A stretch of 64,000 nucleotides of DNA from Rhizopus arrhizus (Eukaryota > Mucoromycota > Mucoromycetes > Mucorales > Rhizopodaceae), in assembly GCA_024220505.1 (NCBI GenBank), contig JAKZZE010000009.1, positions 320,001 to 384,000 on the forward strand, written 5' to 3'. A program made the translations under genes and the position numbers. The notes beneath the pieces were generated by a model. The model was not told the DNA's origin. It saw only the letters and a program-made list of their open reading frames with translations, and searched no databases. Below are positions 34,591-46,457 of this stretch, one piece after another. The stretch's first letter is position 1; every line of letters begins with the position of its first letter.

Positions 34591-36635
34591 ATGCAGACAA
34601 AGGCCTCATTATTGGCCCTTTTTGCCTTTATATTTACATTATTTATTGCATCAACTGTTGTTGAAGCTGCTGAAGATAAAGAATCTTATGGAACTGGTAA
34701 TAAAAAAAGAATTAGATAAAGTATAAAAGGGGAGGCTTATGCTTATCAATTCATGTAGTAATCGGTATTGATTTGGGTACAACTTACTCTTGTGTTGCTG
34801 TTCAAAAGAATGGACGTGTTGAGATTATTGCTAACGATCAAGGTCACCGTATTACCCCATCCTATGTCGCTTTTACTGATGACGAACGTTTGATTGGTGA
34901 TTCCGCAAAGAATCAATACTCTGCGAATCCCAGACGTACCGTTTTTGATGCTAAGCGTCTTATCGGTCGTCGTTATGAAGACAAGGAAGTCCAACAGGAT
35001 ATGAAGCATTTTCCCTTCGATGTTGTCAGCAAAAACGGTGCTCCTCACATCCAAGTTGCCGTCAAGGGTGAAGACAGAGTTTTTACTCCTGAAGAAATTT
35101 CTGGTATGGTCTTGACCAAGATGAAGGAAACAGCCGAAGCTTATCTCGGTAAGCCTGTAACACATGCTGTTGTCACTGTTCCTGCCTACTTTAATGATGC
35201 CCAACGTCAAGCCACTAAAGATGCCGGTACTATTGCTGGTTTAACTATCCTTCGTATCATCAATGAACCTACTGCCGCTGCCATTGCCTACGGTTTGGAC
35301 AAGACTGGTGGTGAAAAGAACGTTCTTGTTTATGACTTGGGTGGCGGTACCTTTGATGTCTCCCTTTTATCTATTGAAGATGGTATCTTTGAAGTCTTGG
35401 CTACTGCCGGTGACACTCATTTGGGTGGCGAAGACTTCGATTCCCGTGTGATTGATCACTTTGTCAAACTCTGGAAGAAGAAGAACGATGGTGAAGATGT
35501 CACCAAAGACTTAAAGGCCATGAGTAAATTGAAGCGTGAAGCTGAAAATGCCAAGCGTGCTCTCTCTTCCCAAATGTCTGTTCGCGTTGAAATTGAATCC
35601 TTCTTTAACGGCAAGGACTTTTCTGAAACTTTGACTCGTGCTAAGTTTGAAGAACTCAACAATGACTTGTTCCGTAAGACCTTAAAGCCTGTTGAACAGG
35701 TCATTAAGGATGCTGGTTTGACTAAAGACAAGGTTGATGATATTGTCCTTGTTGGTGGTTCTACTCGTATTCCCAAAGTTCAAAAACTCCTTCAAGATTT
35801 CTTCAATGGTAAGAAGCCATCCAAGGGTATTAATCCTGATGAAGCTGTTGCCTATGGTGCTGCCGTCCAAGGTGGTATCCTTTCTGGTGAAGAAACTTCT
35901 GATAAGATTTTGTTGTTGGATGTCAATCCCTTAACTCTTGGTATTGAAACTACTGGCGGTGTCATGACCAAGTTGATCCCTCGTAACACTGTAATTCCTA
36001 CCAAGAAGTCACAAATCTTCTCTACTGCCGCTGATAATCAACCTACCGTCTTGATTCAAGTTTTTGAAGGTGAACGTGCTTTAACCAAGGATAACAACCT
36101 TCTCGGCAAGTTTGAATTGTCCGGTATTGCCCCTGCTCCTCGTGGTGTCCCTCAAATTGAAGTTACTTTTGAAGTCGATGCCAATGGTATCTTGAAGGTT
36201 AGTGCTGCTGATAAGGCCTCTGGTAAATCCGAATCCATCACCATCACCAATGATAAGGGTCGTCTTTCTCAAGAGGACATTGATCGTATGGTTAAAGAAG
36301 CCGAAGAATTCGCTGAAGAAGACAAGGCTGTTCGTGACCGTACTGAATCCAAGAACAAGTTGGAAAACTACATCTATACTATCAAGAGTCAATTATCTGA
36401 AGACGGTGTTCTTGCTACCAAGATTTCCGCTGAAGACAAGGAAGCCATTGAAGATGCTGTCAAGGACAAACTTGCTTGGATCGAAGAAAATCCTACTGCT
36501 CTTCGTGAGGATTTCGATGAAAAGCGTGAAGAATTAGAATCTATTGTTAACCCCATCACCTCCAAGTTGTACGCTGATGGTTCTGCTGATAGCAGTAGCC
36601 AAGAAGAACCTTTAAGAGATCATGATGAATTGTAA
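34591..36635 (+). CDS. KAR2: ER Hsp70 chaperone BiP/Kar2
   Basis: Two exons (34591-34696, 34759-36635; 62-bp intron) give 660 residues. The signal peptide is [20 protein letters not shown] and cleavage likely follows VVEA. The ATPase domain opens [20 protein letters not shown] and includes [31 protein letters not shown] [20 protein letters not shown] and [11 protein letters not shown]. The substrate-binding domain has [19 protein letters not shown] and the lid is acidic. The last four residues are HDEL, the ER retrieval signal. BiP folds secretory proteins, drives post-translational translocation and reports to the unfolded protein response. Codon use is much more C/T-ending and less AT-rich than its neighbours, as expected for a highly expressed gene. 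Confidence 0.97.
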
Positions 36636-36741
36636 ATTTAACTCATAAGAAAGTTTTTTTTTTAATAAATCGTACATAAAAAATATAATTCAGAAAAAAA
36701 TAAGTCCCTTTTTTTTGCTTTTTTTTTTTTTTCTTTGTAAA

Positions 36742-38365
36742 ATGACAACAACTTCCGTGTCATCAGAACCTTTATCTTCTAGTTATTTATCTAATTATTC
36801 GTCTTCATCTTTTCAAAACTTTACCCGTCGTCATTCTATTTATGGAACAGAAGACAGAGTAGTACTTGATATTGGTTCACTATATATTAAATGTGGTTTT
36901 TCTGGTGAATCTTCTCCTCGTCATTTAGTTCCAACCTGGTCATGTTTAGGGCAACTACGAAATGAAGAAGGAGAAGTGATTCGTATTGACAAAGAAGTAA
37001 ATATGTTTATATGCCCCTAAATGTATTTTGCATTAATTTTTTTAATAGATTGATGAGCTGTATAGCTTGGATGTTTCAGCAAAAGGCAATATAGACGAAA
37101 TTGAAGAAAAATTAAAAAAGCTATTGCATGACATTTATTTTCGGTAAACAAAGATTGTTTATTTTATATTATTTGATATAAATACGCTTAAGACTATAGG
37201 TTGCTATTAACAGATCCTAAAACACGTAAAGTAATAGTATGCGAATCCCCTTTAGTACCTGTTGCGATTAAGCAAGTTATCGCAAAGCTTTTATTTAATC
37301 ACTTTTTGGTTCCTTCAATATCCTTTGTACCAGTACATCTTATGGCTTTATTTACCACTGGTTTGACTACTGGTTTAGTGATTGACTGTGGGAACTTGGA
37401 AACGACTGTACTTCCTGTAAGTGATTTTTTTTTTCTTTTTTTTTTTGTAATAGATTTTTATTATGTGTGGGTGTAGATATATGTAGCTAGGCCTCTAATT
37501 CCGTATATTTCTACAACACCGCTTGCAGGAAAATCAATTACAAATACATTAAAGGATCTATTATATGAGCACGGGCGATTTATTCCATCTTCAAGCCTTC
37601 ATATATCACTTGCACCGCAAACCAGTATACCCAATCAATTACTGACACCCGAGCTATTGGAAGACATCAAAACAAGAGGCCTGTTTTGTTCCCCCCTGAT
37701 GATCGGACAACAGCAAGAGATGAATGACCCAATGTCTAAATCAGAGGCCTACAAAAATTTTAGTAGCGCTACTGATTTATACTATCCCATCACACTCAAA
37801 GATGGCACTCGAGGCACACTGCTGATACCTGGATGGATTCGTGAAAGAACAGTAGAAGTATTATTTGAAGGAGATGAAGACGAGCTAAGCATACCCTTGT
37901 GTATATTGGATTCCTTATTAAAGCTTCAACCGGATTTACGAAAGCCTTTGATATCTTCCATGTTATTGATCGGAGGAATATCGCTTATACCTGGATTTCA
38001 ATCTAGATTAAAGCAAGAACTATTGCGTATCATGAGGGATCCTACAGAGCATGAAAAAAGGCGATACAAGAGTTTACTGAAATTACACAAATCAACTGGT
38101 TTCCTTGATAATCCTGAAGAAAAGGGGGCTGGACGCATATTCATGAACAACATAAGAGGTTGGACAGGAGGTTAGTATATATTGAGTATACAACATAACG
38201 AGTACCTAACTTAAAATAGGTTCCCTTGTTGGGTCATTGAAGCTTTCAGGAGAAGAAATAACCAAAGAGAAGTTTATGGGAAATGTAACTGATTGGTCAA
38301 TTGGAAATTGGAGTATGGCTGCAGATACATCAGATAGAGATATGAGTACCAGTAACAATAAATAA
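36742..38365 (+). CDS. Actin-related protein, Arp10/ACTR10-like (dynactin pointed end)
   Basis: Five exons (36742-36996, 37049-37143, 37200-37416, 37477-38170, 38220-38365) give 468 residues. After a Ser-rich leader comes VVLDIGSLYIKCGFSGESSP, the phosphate 1 loop as found in Arp10/Arp11 rather than in actin. PKTRKVIVCESPLVP and GLTTGLVIDCGNLETTVLP are the central actin-fold blocks. A second conserved part is MLLIGGISLIPGFQSRLKQE. The two actin-fold nucleotide loops are only partly kept, which is usual for Arp10. In dynactin, Arp10/Arp11 caps the pointed end of the Arp1 filament and supports dynein cargo transport. An alternative is another divergent Arp; the Arp10 assignment rests on motif resemblance. 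Confidence 0.75.
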
Positions 38366-39460
38366 TTTGTTCTTAACTATTATCATATTGATAATTAGTG
38401 TAAGCCCTGTTTTAATAAAAGTACATCTTGATGCACTGGCAGTTTTGTTTAAGCCTTGATTATTTGGAGAAAACATATTTAAATAAGGTTAACCAATGAA
38501 GCACATTATCTCGTTTGTCATGTTCACTTTTATTTTTAACGTAAATATAAAAAAAGCCGTTAATAATAATAAAAAATGCTTATCAGTATTACTTTCTTGA
38601 TTCAATGTGATTAACAATAAATATTTAACGGCTATCTCAAGCCTCAAAAGAGATTAAACTGACATTTGATAAGATTTGTATATGTCTTTAAAGAGAATCA
38701 GATATTGAATCTGAAACAACTACAAATGTTTTCAACGCTAACAACAGCAACATAATACTTTCTCTATTATTATAAACATATCAGTACTATTCAAGCTTAT
38801 TAACCTAACTCGATTGTACTAAAGCATGCAGAATCACAGTTGAACCTCATTTTGTTTAAAGAATTTTTATATCAATAAAACTAAAATCGAAAGGGTAAGC
38901 ACCAATAGAGGGAATGAGCAGTTAAAACATGAATGGATTTTTGTTCACAGCTGCTATGCCAAATTGAAGAATATTATGGCTTTATCTCAGATTGAGACAA
39001 GAATTGCAACCATAATAGACAGCACCAGAACTATGATGTAGACATGAAAGAGTTTGTCAGAATAAATTCATTTCAAAAAGTTAGGGATAATCAAATCAAA
39101 GAAGATATTAGTATCGCACATAAGATAATTGAAGATATTGATCATGATTTCAAGATGTACTGCCTACAGCTTGTAAGTATCAAAGGGAAGTCGCAGAATG
39201 TGGTACGGCCTCTAATAGTCGCACTTTATTTTCCTTTTTAAAAAGAAAATACATTTTGAAAGTCGCTTCAAAGCTGCCTATAATTAGAGCGTATTCAGAA
39301 AAGATAAAAGTAAACACAAATTACTAATGATATTATTAATTGATTTGGGCTCAATCAAATAATAAATGAAGGGCGAAAAAAAATCAGATAATCGTCTATA
39401 AATTAAGAATGGTGAACACACTAACTTTCCTACTTTGTTCTTTTATTAAGTATCCAATTC
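38366..39460. other. AT-rich spacer with unassigned coding-like patch
   Basis: Mostly featureless. Around 38960-39170 a frame reads NYDVDMKEFVRINSFQKVRD and then IAHKIIEDIDHDFKMYCLQL before a GTAAGT, with one upstream stop; it may be a gene relic, but I cannot name it. Confidence 0.3.
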
Positions 39461-39965
39461 TTTTTTTTTTTTTTTCGTATTAAAGTGTAATTTTATTGGA
39501 AATTAAGCGGAAGTAATTAAAAATGAAAATTTGTCATAAGTTTGTAAAACCCTTGAGGGTCCCAAGGAGCTTGTTCGTAGAAGCATAACCAATTGTGCTT
39601 CCACAGAGCATAGAAATCATGGCCAATGTATTGAAGCTGATCATGTTGAAGGGGGGCTTTTTGCGGAAATTGGAACGTCATAGAGCGTAGCCAGAGATCA
39701 TCAGGATTTCAATGAGAGAAGAACAGCAGCCAGTACCGCCATATGTGTGGGTATCTGACAACAAAGTGGAAGAGATATTCCTCAGTAGTACAGCAGATAA
39801 TACAGAGTGGGAAGTGGAATGTCGCGAGTTCCATCAATAGGACTTACCACACACCCCAATCGAGTTATGTAAACGACGCCACCAAGGGGTGAGTGCGCGA
39901 TGAGTGAGATCAATCAAAATTATTTATATTGTTGAACAGGGACACGGAAAGCTACAGGAACGTAA
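39461..39965 (-). pseudogene. LINE 3' end remnant, minus strand
   Basis: Read on the minus strand, it gives CIICCTTEEYLFHFVVRYPH, a decayed zinc-binding block that follows LINE reverse transcriptases, and then the terminal segment HDFYALWKHNWLCFYEQAPW with PQGFYK. A run of 15 T at 39461-39475 on the + strand lies just past the end, fitting a poly(A) tail of a minus-strand copy. Frames are broken. It is the third LINE relic of this window. Confidence 0.65.
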
Positions 39966-40480
39966 AAGGGTATACGACGCGGTAAGTTATCCTGCTAACT
40001 GTACAAAAGTTTTCGCAACTGTCTCATACGTAGTTTGAACAAAGATGTCTATTTTGACTTCTGAGTGTATATACCCCAATGAATACAAGAAGATATGGAC
40101 TCCATTAGAAACGTTGGGCTACTTGGAGTAGTATATCTTCGCGAGGATTGATGAAAACTAGTATATGGGATACATAGTGTGTTTTGCCAAATATGAAATG
40201 TGAGACGAAAACTAAAAAATAAAAAGACAATAGTTGTGAAACTAAAGATTGTATCTCACTTTATTAACAAAACCAATTGAGGCTATTTGTACTTTTTGAA
40301 TGTCTGGATCTTTGCCGCTATTTCGACTGATCGTTTAAAAAAATGATGTAGAAGATAAAGGAAAGATAGTGGATAATTGATAGCCGCTGTGTTCTTGACG
40401 AATCAAGAAACAATGAAGTGGATAAATTATTAATCTAACAACAATTATAGACTAGGATTCGATTGATCTGTCGCTGTTGA
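39966..40480. other. Unassigned spacer
   Basis: No gene or recognised repeat. Right end is the left edge of a solo LTR. Confidence 0.35.
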
Positions 40481-41047
40481 TGTTGTAGAACAGTAACTGA
40501 TTGTAGTAGACATTGATAAATGTAAGGCTTAATACAAGGTCATAATTAAAATAAAATAAAGCATAAGTTTATTTAAATAAAATCATACATCAATTCCAAT
40601 TAAACATACTCTTTTAGAATATGTTTTGTATTAATAAGAGTTCTTTGATAAGAAGAAGTATCAACTAAAATAACAAGATCCAATCCAATATCAGGAATAT
40701 TGCTAATCTTTCACATAATTGAGATAACGCGTAAAATAACCTTATTCAAATCAGTGAGGAATTCCCAGAATAAAAGATAATCTATGGCAGACATACAAAA
40801 GAACAAATGAAAAGTTTTCATAATCATAATTATAGATGACACTTGTTAAAGTACCTAAATATTAGAAGAATGCTTACAATAGAAGATATCAAGCCACTCA
40901 CTCAATAAGATATAAATACCTGCCTTCAATTAGAATAATTTTTACTTTAACTTAAACTGAAATAAAGATCAGTCTCAAAAAGTATCTAAACTGTTTCTTT
41001 ATTTTTGTTTCTACCTTTTTCTTGATCACTTTTACCATTATACAACA
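40481..41047 (+). repeat. Solo LTR, copy 1 (about 567 bp)
   Basis: Begins TGTTGTAGAACAG and ends TTATACAACA, so it has TG...CA ends. It matches the sequence at 44642-45209 along its whole length with scattered substitutions and small indels. A TATAAATA-like box lies near 40912. The flanks differ (GTTGA left, GTGAC right), so no target duplication is visible. No internal coding region accompanies it. Confidence 0.8.
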
Positions 41048-41499
41048 GTGACCACCAAATGTTATTTTATCGGATGTCTTGTAGGTTTGTATTTTAAATG
41101 AGTAAAGTTTGCTTGTAGAGCTTGATTGTAAGGTTAAGATTGTCTTATAAGTTATTGTTTAATATATAATTTAAGCGGATGCTTGTTAAGTAGTGTCCAC
41201 CAGATCTTATATGTAAGATCAACACGATGTTTCTTGACAAAATAATATAATGTAACACAATGCAGCAAACTTTGGCAGCATTTGACTTTTCTCTCTCCAA
41301 CTAATTCAAATCCAGGAACATACAAACAAATACATATGAATACAGATAAATCCAGAAAAATACAAAAAAATATAGAATATTCACAAAATCATCAAAAACA
41401 GCATATAATCAGAAAAGCCAAAAACATATAAATAACTTCAATATTTCTTATACTTACTCTTGACTTACTTACTTACTTTTGAACTTACTTTTATTTTAC

Positions 41500-41838
41500 T
41501 TCACTTATTTACTTTACTTTTTGATTATTTTAATAAATATCATACAAAGTAAATCTATTTTGTTTTTCTTTTATTTTACTTAACATCAAGAACAAGAAGT
41601 CCCTTGAAGCAAATACACTTCATTGTAATCCCTTTTTTTTTTATCTTTTTACTTTATTTTATTCACAACAGTTTGATCTACTTAACAAGATCTGGTGGTC
41701 ACTTATTACAAGCGAACTTATATTCAAATTATTACTCTTTTTGGAATCAAATCCTACCTAAACCTTTGATCTTACATCAAGACTCTCTTAAATCAAACCT
41801 ATTCTATACTACATAAACTCTATAAACTCCAATCTCAC
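41500..41838 (+). repeat. Left arm of a ~340-bp inverted duplication
   Basis: This arm is nearly the exact reverse complement of 42755-43105. Both encode the same small frame (MKQIHFIVIPFFFIFLLYFI and on; here 41604-41816, there on the minus strand from 42992). The arms are separated by about 0.9 kb of AT-rich DNA. Edges are estimated by eye to about 10 bp. Confidence 0.8.
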
Positions 41839-42754
41839 AATAAAAAGTAAAGTAAAATAAGAGATCAGGAACTTTTATGAGTAAGTTAGCCTGCTTTATT
41901 GAGTTAAGTATATAAAAAATAAAAAAGAACTTGACTGATTTTTTTCTTTTGACTGAATGGTTGGGATATATATAATAAGTTTTTTTTTTTTTTTTCGACT
42001 TTTTTCATTTTTTTAGCATTTCTTATTTTTGCGGCTATTACTATTTCTCTGACAATGGTTGTTAAAATAATTTAAGTTATTTTAACAATCCATGTCGCAG
42101 TTGGTTTGCGTTTCATCCAAAAAGCGATCATTCTCACAGTAAATAAAATAACTGTTTTTATAGCTTTTATGAATTTTTAATATGCTTTAAATTTAAAGCA
42201 TGCCTTGATCTTAATGGGACCTTTCAATTTTCAACCTTGCATTAATTTTTATGTTGTAATTTTTTGTTGCTTTAATGGCTTATAAGAGTTAACGGTTTTG
42301 AAATAGAGTAAAGTTGATGAAAATGGATTAAAAAAAATAAGAGTTGGGTAGAGTATTGATATTAGGTTCGCTTGTAAGTGACCACCAGATCTTGTTAAGT
42401 AGATCAAACTTGTTTGTAATAAAGTAACTTGATAAGAGTATTAAAAGGTTTTACAATGAAGATAATTGACTTCAAGGGACTTGTCTTGCTTGTATTTAAG
42501 AGTGTTATACCAAAAGATTCAGGGATAAAGATACTTGATTTATTGGATAAAATATATTTAAGATAAGTGTTAAGAGAAGTGAAAATAAGTGAAGCAAAAT
42601 AAAAATAAAAATTCGTCTATTTTATAGACAAAGGAAAATAAAGTTTCATTTTGATATAAGGTTCGACTTTTGAAATAAGGTTTGATTTTTAAAATAAGGT
42701 CCAAGTATTGAATAAAGTTCAAAAATTTAAATAGATCCAACATAGTGAATTTAC

Positions 42755-43105
42755 AATGTGAGATTGGAGTTTGTAAGGTTTTTATAGTGTTAAATAGGTT
42801 TGATTTAAGAGAGTCTTGATGTAAGATCAAAGGTTTAGGTAGGATTTGATTCCAAAAAGAGTAATAATTTGAATATAAGTTCGCTTGTAATAAGTGACCA
42901 CCAGATCTTGTTAAGTAGATCAAACTGTTGTGAATAAAATAAAGTAAAAAGATAAAAAAAAAAGGGATTACAATGAAGTGTATTTGCTTCAAGGGACTTC
43001 TTGTTCTTGATGTTAAGTAAAATAAAAGAAAAACAAAATAGATTTACTTTGTATGATATTTATTAAAATAATCAAAAAGTAAAGTAAATAAGTAAAGTAA
43101 AACAA
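42755..43105 (-). repeat. Right arm of the ~340-bp inverted duplication
   Basis: Reverse complement of 41500-41838 with few differences. This copy fits the orientation of the other array units, so the left arm is the inverted one. Confidence 0.8.
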
Positions 43106-44641
43106 AAGTTAAGAGTGAAGTAAGTCTTGATTGCTGTTAAAATGTCGAGGTATTTATATGTTTTTTGAGTTTTCTGATTATCTGTTGTTTTTGGTTTTTA
43201 GTGTGGAAAATTTTTGTATGAATCTGTATAGCCATCTGAATTCAAACAACTGTCTGTATTCATACAGTTGTCTGTATTCATTCAATTCTTGTGGTACAAA
43301 TTTTTTTTTTTTTCTTATATTTTCATATTGTGCGCGTTACAACAAGGCGCAGACATCATTGGACTAACATTGTTGTAATATCGTTTGAGTTTATTGGGTT
43401 AAGGTTTAAATAAGCAGAGATTTGAGTTATAATTGATATAAGAGTTGACTTTTTGTGAATTAGATTTGGCTTGATTCGCTTGATATAGTGACCACCAGAT
43501 CTTGTAAAGTAGATCAATCTTGTTTTGATTCGTAAAAAGGTTTGTTTAAAGTAAAAATAAAATAAAAAGGGATACAATGAAGATAGTTAGCTTCAAGGGA
43601 CTTGACTTTGTAATTATAATAGAATATCAAAAGAGCTTTTTAAAAGGATAATTGATAAATTTATTCAAAGAAAAACAAAGTAAATAAAGTTGTAGATTTT
43701 GTAAGTAAAAGTTTTAAAGTGCAAAGATCGAAGTGAAGTTTTTATATCTTGAGGAATAAATCCTCAGTATTTATACTGTTTGGTGGGTTAATGTTTGGTT
43801 AGATTTGATTGGCAATGTAATTTTTTTTGTGATAGGTATTGTTTCGTTTAAATAGCCTTAAGAGTTTAGAAATAATTTGACTTTTCTTTGAAGTGTAAAA
43901 GAATTTGAGATCAAAAGCTTGTGTTTATGTTGATAAATTTGGTTTGCTTGTAGTAAGTGACCACCAGATCTTGTATTGTAGATCAAACAGTAAAAAGTAA
44001 TAAGAGTTTTCTTGATAAGAGAATATAAGATTGATACGATGAAGATAATTTGACTTCAAAGGACTTGACTTGATATATATGTAGGGGATCAGAAAGATTT
44101 TAAATGTAGATCCTTGAAGATATTCTTTTTATTTATGTTAAAGTAAAATATGTCAAAAGTAAGTAAAAAGTAAGTTATATCAAAAGTAAGTAAGTCTTTC
44201 AAAAGTGAAAGGATAAAGGGATATTTATAGGGTTGTGATTTTTTTGTGTTTTTCTATTTTTGAACTTTTTTTGTTTATCTTCAGGGACTGATGTCCCTCC
44301 TAGGACTGAGGTCCCTCCTACGACTGAGTCCCTTCTTCCGCAAAAGTTACACCAACTGCGTCACAGTACCAGAAGATCGTTCCTTTTGTTCGTTCAAAAA
44401 GTTGGTTCTTGTGTTACAGTGTGAGATTGTTAGGCTTTCGGGTTTAAGTAGGTTTGATATAAGTTTTTGAGACAAAGTTTTGGTAATTGAATAAAGTAAT
44501 ATCCAAAAAGAGTAAATAACTTGAGTTGTAAGTTCGCTTGAGTAGAGTGACCACCAGATCTTGTTAAGTAGATCAGCCTGAATTGAATAAAAGTAAAATA
44601 AAAAGATGAAAGATAAAAATAAAATAAAAAAGATTACAATG

Positions 44642-45209
44642 TGTTGTAGAACAGTAACTGATTGTAGTAGACATTGATAAATATAAGTCTTAATACAAGA
44701 TCATAATTAAATAAAAATAAAATATAAGTTTATTTAAATAAGATTATACAATCAATTCCAATTAAACATATTCTTTTAGAATATGTTTTGTATTAATGAG
44801 AGTTCTTTTATAAGAAGAAGTATCAACTAAAATAACAAGATCCAATCCAATATCAGGAATATTGCTAATCTTTCATATAATTGAAATAACGCGTAAAATA
44901 ACGTTATTCAAATCAGTGAGGAATTCCCCGAATAAAAGATAATCTATGACAGACATACAAAAGAACAAATGAAAAGTTTTCATAATCATAATTATAGATG
45001 ACACTTGCTAAAGTACCTGAATATTAGAAGAACGCTTACAATAGAAGATATCAAGCCACTCACTCAATAAGATATAAATACCTACCTTCAATTAGAATAA
45101 TTTTTACTTTAACTTAAACTGAAATAAAGATCAGTCTCAAAAAGTACTCAAACTGTTTCTTGATCTTTGTTTCTACCTTTTTCTTAATAACTATTACCAT
45201 TATACAACA
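44642..45209 (+). repeat. Solo LTR, copy 2, with 5-bp target duplication
   Basis: TG...CA ends identical to those of copy 1. It is flanked on both sides by CAATG (44637-44641 and 45210-45214), a 5-bp target site duplication. The target is the TACAATGAAG block of the neighbouring repeat array, so this LTR is younger than that array. The internal region was lost, presumably by LTR-LTR recombination. Confidence 0.88.
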
Positions 45210-45482
45210 CAATGAAGTATATGATTCAAGGGATTATTGATTCTTCCTATTTATAAAACAAAAGAAGTATTTTGTTTCAAAGGAGATTTATTTGGATAAG
45301 GTAAGATAATAATAATAATCATAATAATTCTTGATAAATTGTTGATATTTATATGTTTTTGGTTTTCTTGATTTTGTGATGTTTTTAGATTTTTGTGTTT
45401 TCCTTTGAATTGTGAATTTAGTTGAGTTATTCAATTGCTTGTCGTACCTAAACTAATCCCAGTTGACTCCACTCCGACCTCC

Positions 45483-45568
45483 AATGTGATACATGCTCTC
45501 TGAGCCGCGCTTTATTTTTCATATATATAGTAATAAATTGATTTAAATCCCTTTTCCCTCATATCTTT
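45483..45568 (+). repeat. DIRS left inverted terminal repeat
   Basis: AATGTGATACATGCTCTCTG onward, an exact reverse complement of 56315-56400 as far as I can read. A further 49 bp outward (45434-45482) pair only with the internal complementary region. Confidence 0.88.
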
Positions 45569-45593
45569 CAAAGCCGCGCATCGAGGATAAACT

Positions 45594-46457
45594 ATGAATG
45601 ATAACAACAATGTCAATGAAGGACCAAGAGTATACACTGAAGAAGAAGTATTTAGACTTTTCCAACGATTCAAAAATGAAGAAAAGCTCGCAGAGCAAAA
45701 CAATAGAGAAGAGCGTCCATTACCAGTGGAGATCATTACACAACTGGAAGAGAATTCAAAGCAACAGTTACAAGACAATTTTAGAAGATTCAAGAAAAAC
45801 CTTAGCAAATACATTGATGAAGAATGGACAGTTGCAGAGGAGATCAATAAATCACTCCTTCCAAAGCTCAAGACCTATACGGTGGACACGGCCCAACTGG
45901 TCTCGTCCATCTACAGAGGTTCAGAGATCATGCGAACACATGGTAGAGCTGCAACAGAAATATTTGAACAGCTCAGCATCCTTCGAGAGGGAGAAATCTC
46001 AACCGAAGAAGCTCACGCAATCTTGGAAGAAGCATTTGAGAACGCCAAGAGACTTGCAGTCTTTGCCTGGGCTCAAGGAAGACAGCAAGATGAAGAGGCC
46101 AGGGACTTTGCTATTAAAGCACTCAGATTACCTTCCAATCTCAAACACTTGGAAACGAAGGAATCAGGAAAAAGAGAAGCTTTTAGTACAGAGTTTATCG
46201 AACAATATCACGAAGCAAAGTACCAGCAATCAGTCTTACGAGCAGCCACTACCAATAACTCTCAAGGAAATGGTAGAGGAGGACATTCCAACCACTGGAA
46301 TCAGCAACACCGGGGAGGAAGAGGTTATTATCGAGGAGGAAAAAACTACTCTGGGGGGAGGGGACGTGGGGCCCCAACCTACCACAACCTCAATTCTCAC
46401 AACCAGCGACAACCAACTTATGTGCATCAGACAGAGAACCCCGAACAAAAACAATAA
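45594..46457 (+). CDS. DIRS ORF1, Gag-like protein
   Basis: 287 residues. The N-terminal two thirds are charged and helical (YTEEEVFRLFQRFKNEEKLA; DTAQLVSSIYRGSEIMRTHG), and the C-terminus is Gly/Arg-rich (HRGGRGYYRGGKNYSGGRGR), a likely RNA-binding tail in place of a zinc knuckle. Position directly after the left terminal repeat and before reverse transcriptase is the standard place of DIRS ORF1. The frame is intact. It overlaps longer out-of-frame open reading that I regard as a shadow. Confidence 0.75.
   Translation: MNDNNNVNEGPRVYTEEEVFRLFQRFKNEEKLAEQNNREERPLPVEIITQLEENSKQQLQDNFRRFKKNLSKYIDEEWTVAEEINKSLLPKLKTYTVDTAQLVSSIYRGSEIMRTHGRAATEIFEQLSILREGEISTEEAHAILEEAFENAKRLAVFAWAQGRQQDEEARDFAIKALRLPSNLKHLETKESGKREAFSTEFIEQYHEAKYQQSVLRAATTNNSQGNGRGGHSNHWNQQHRGGRGYYRGGKNYSGGRGRGAPTYHNLNSHNQRQPTYVHQTENPEQKQ

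Larger units (their letters stand above)
41193..44580 (-). repeat. Array of diverged repeats with GTGACCACCAGATCT core
   Basis: On the + strand the core GTGACCACCAGATCTTGTTA, followed by AGTAGATCAAAC or a variant, starts at 42378, 42894, 43488, 43957 and 44547. A weaker copy starts at 41193 (GTGTCCACCAGATCT), and an inverted copy covers 41674-41702. Spacing of the five forward copies is 516, 594, 469 and 590 bp. About 60-90 bp after four of them a second block, TACAATGAAGATA...CTTCAAGGGACTTG, recurs. Read on the minus strand, the core encodes LIYLTRSGGH in several units, but no long frame is shared by all units. I do not recognise the family; it could be an unusual satellite or a pile of related non-autonomous elements. 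Confidence 0.6.

Noticed and set aside
41604..41816. 70-codon frame with a hydrophobic start (IHFIVIPFFFIFLLYFI) as a secreted or membrane peptide gene
   Set aside because: It occurs in both arms of the inverted duplication but is not kept across the other array units, so it is probably a by-product of the AT-rich repeat.
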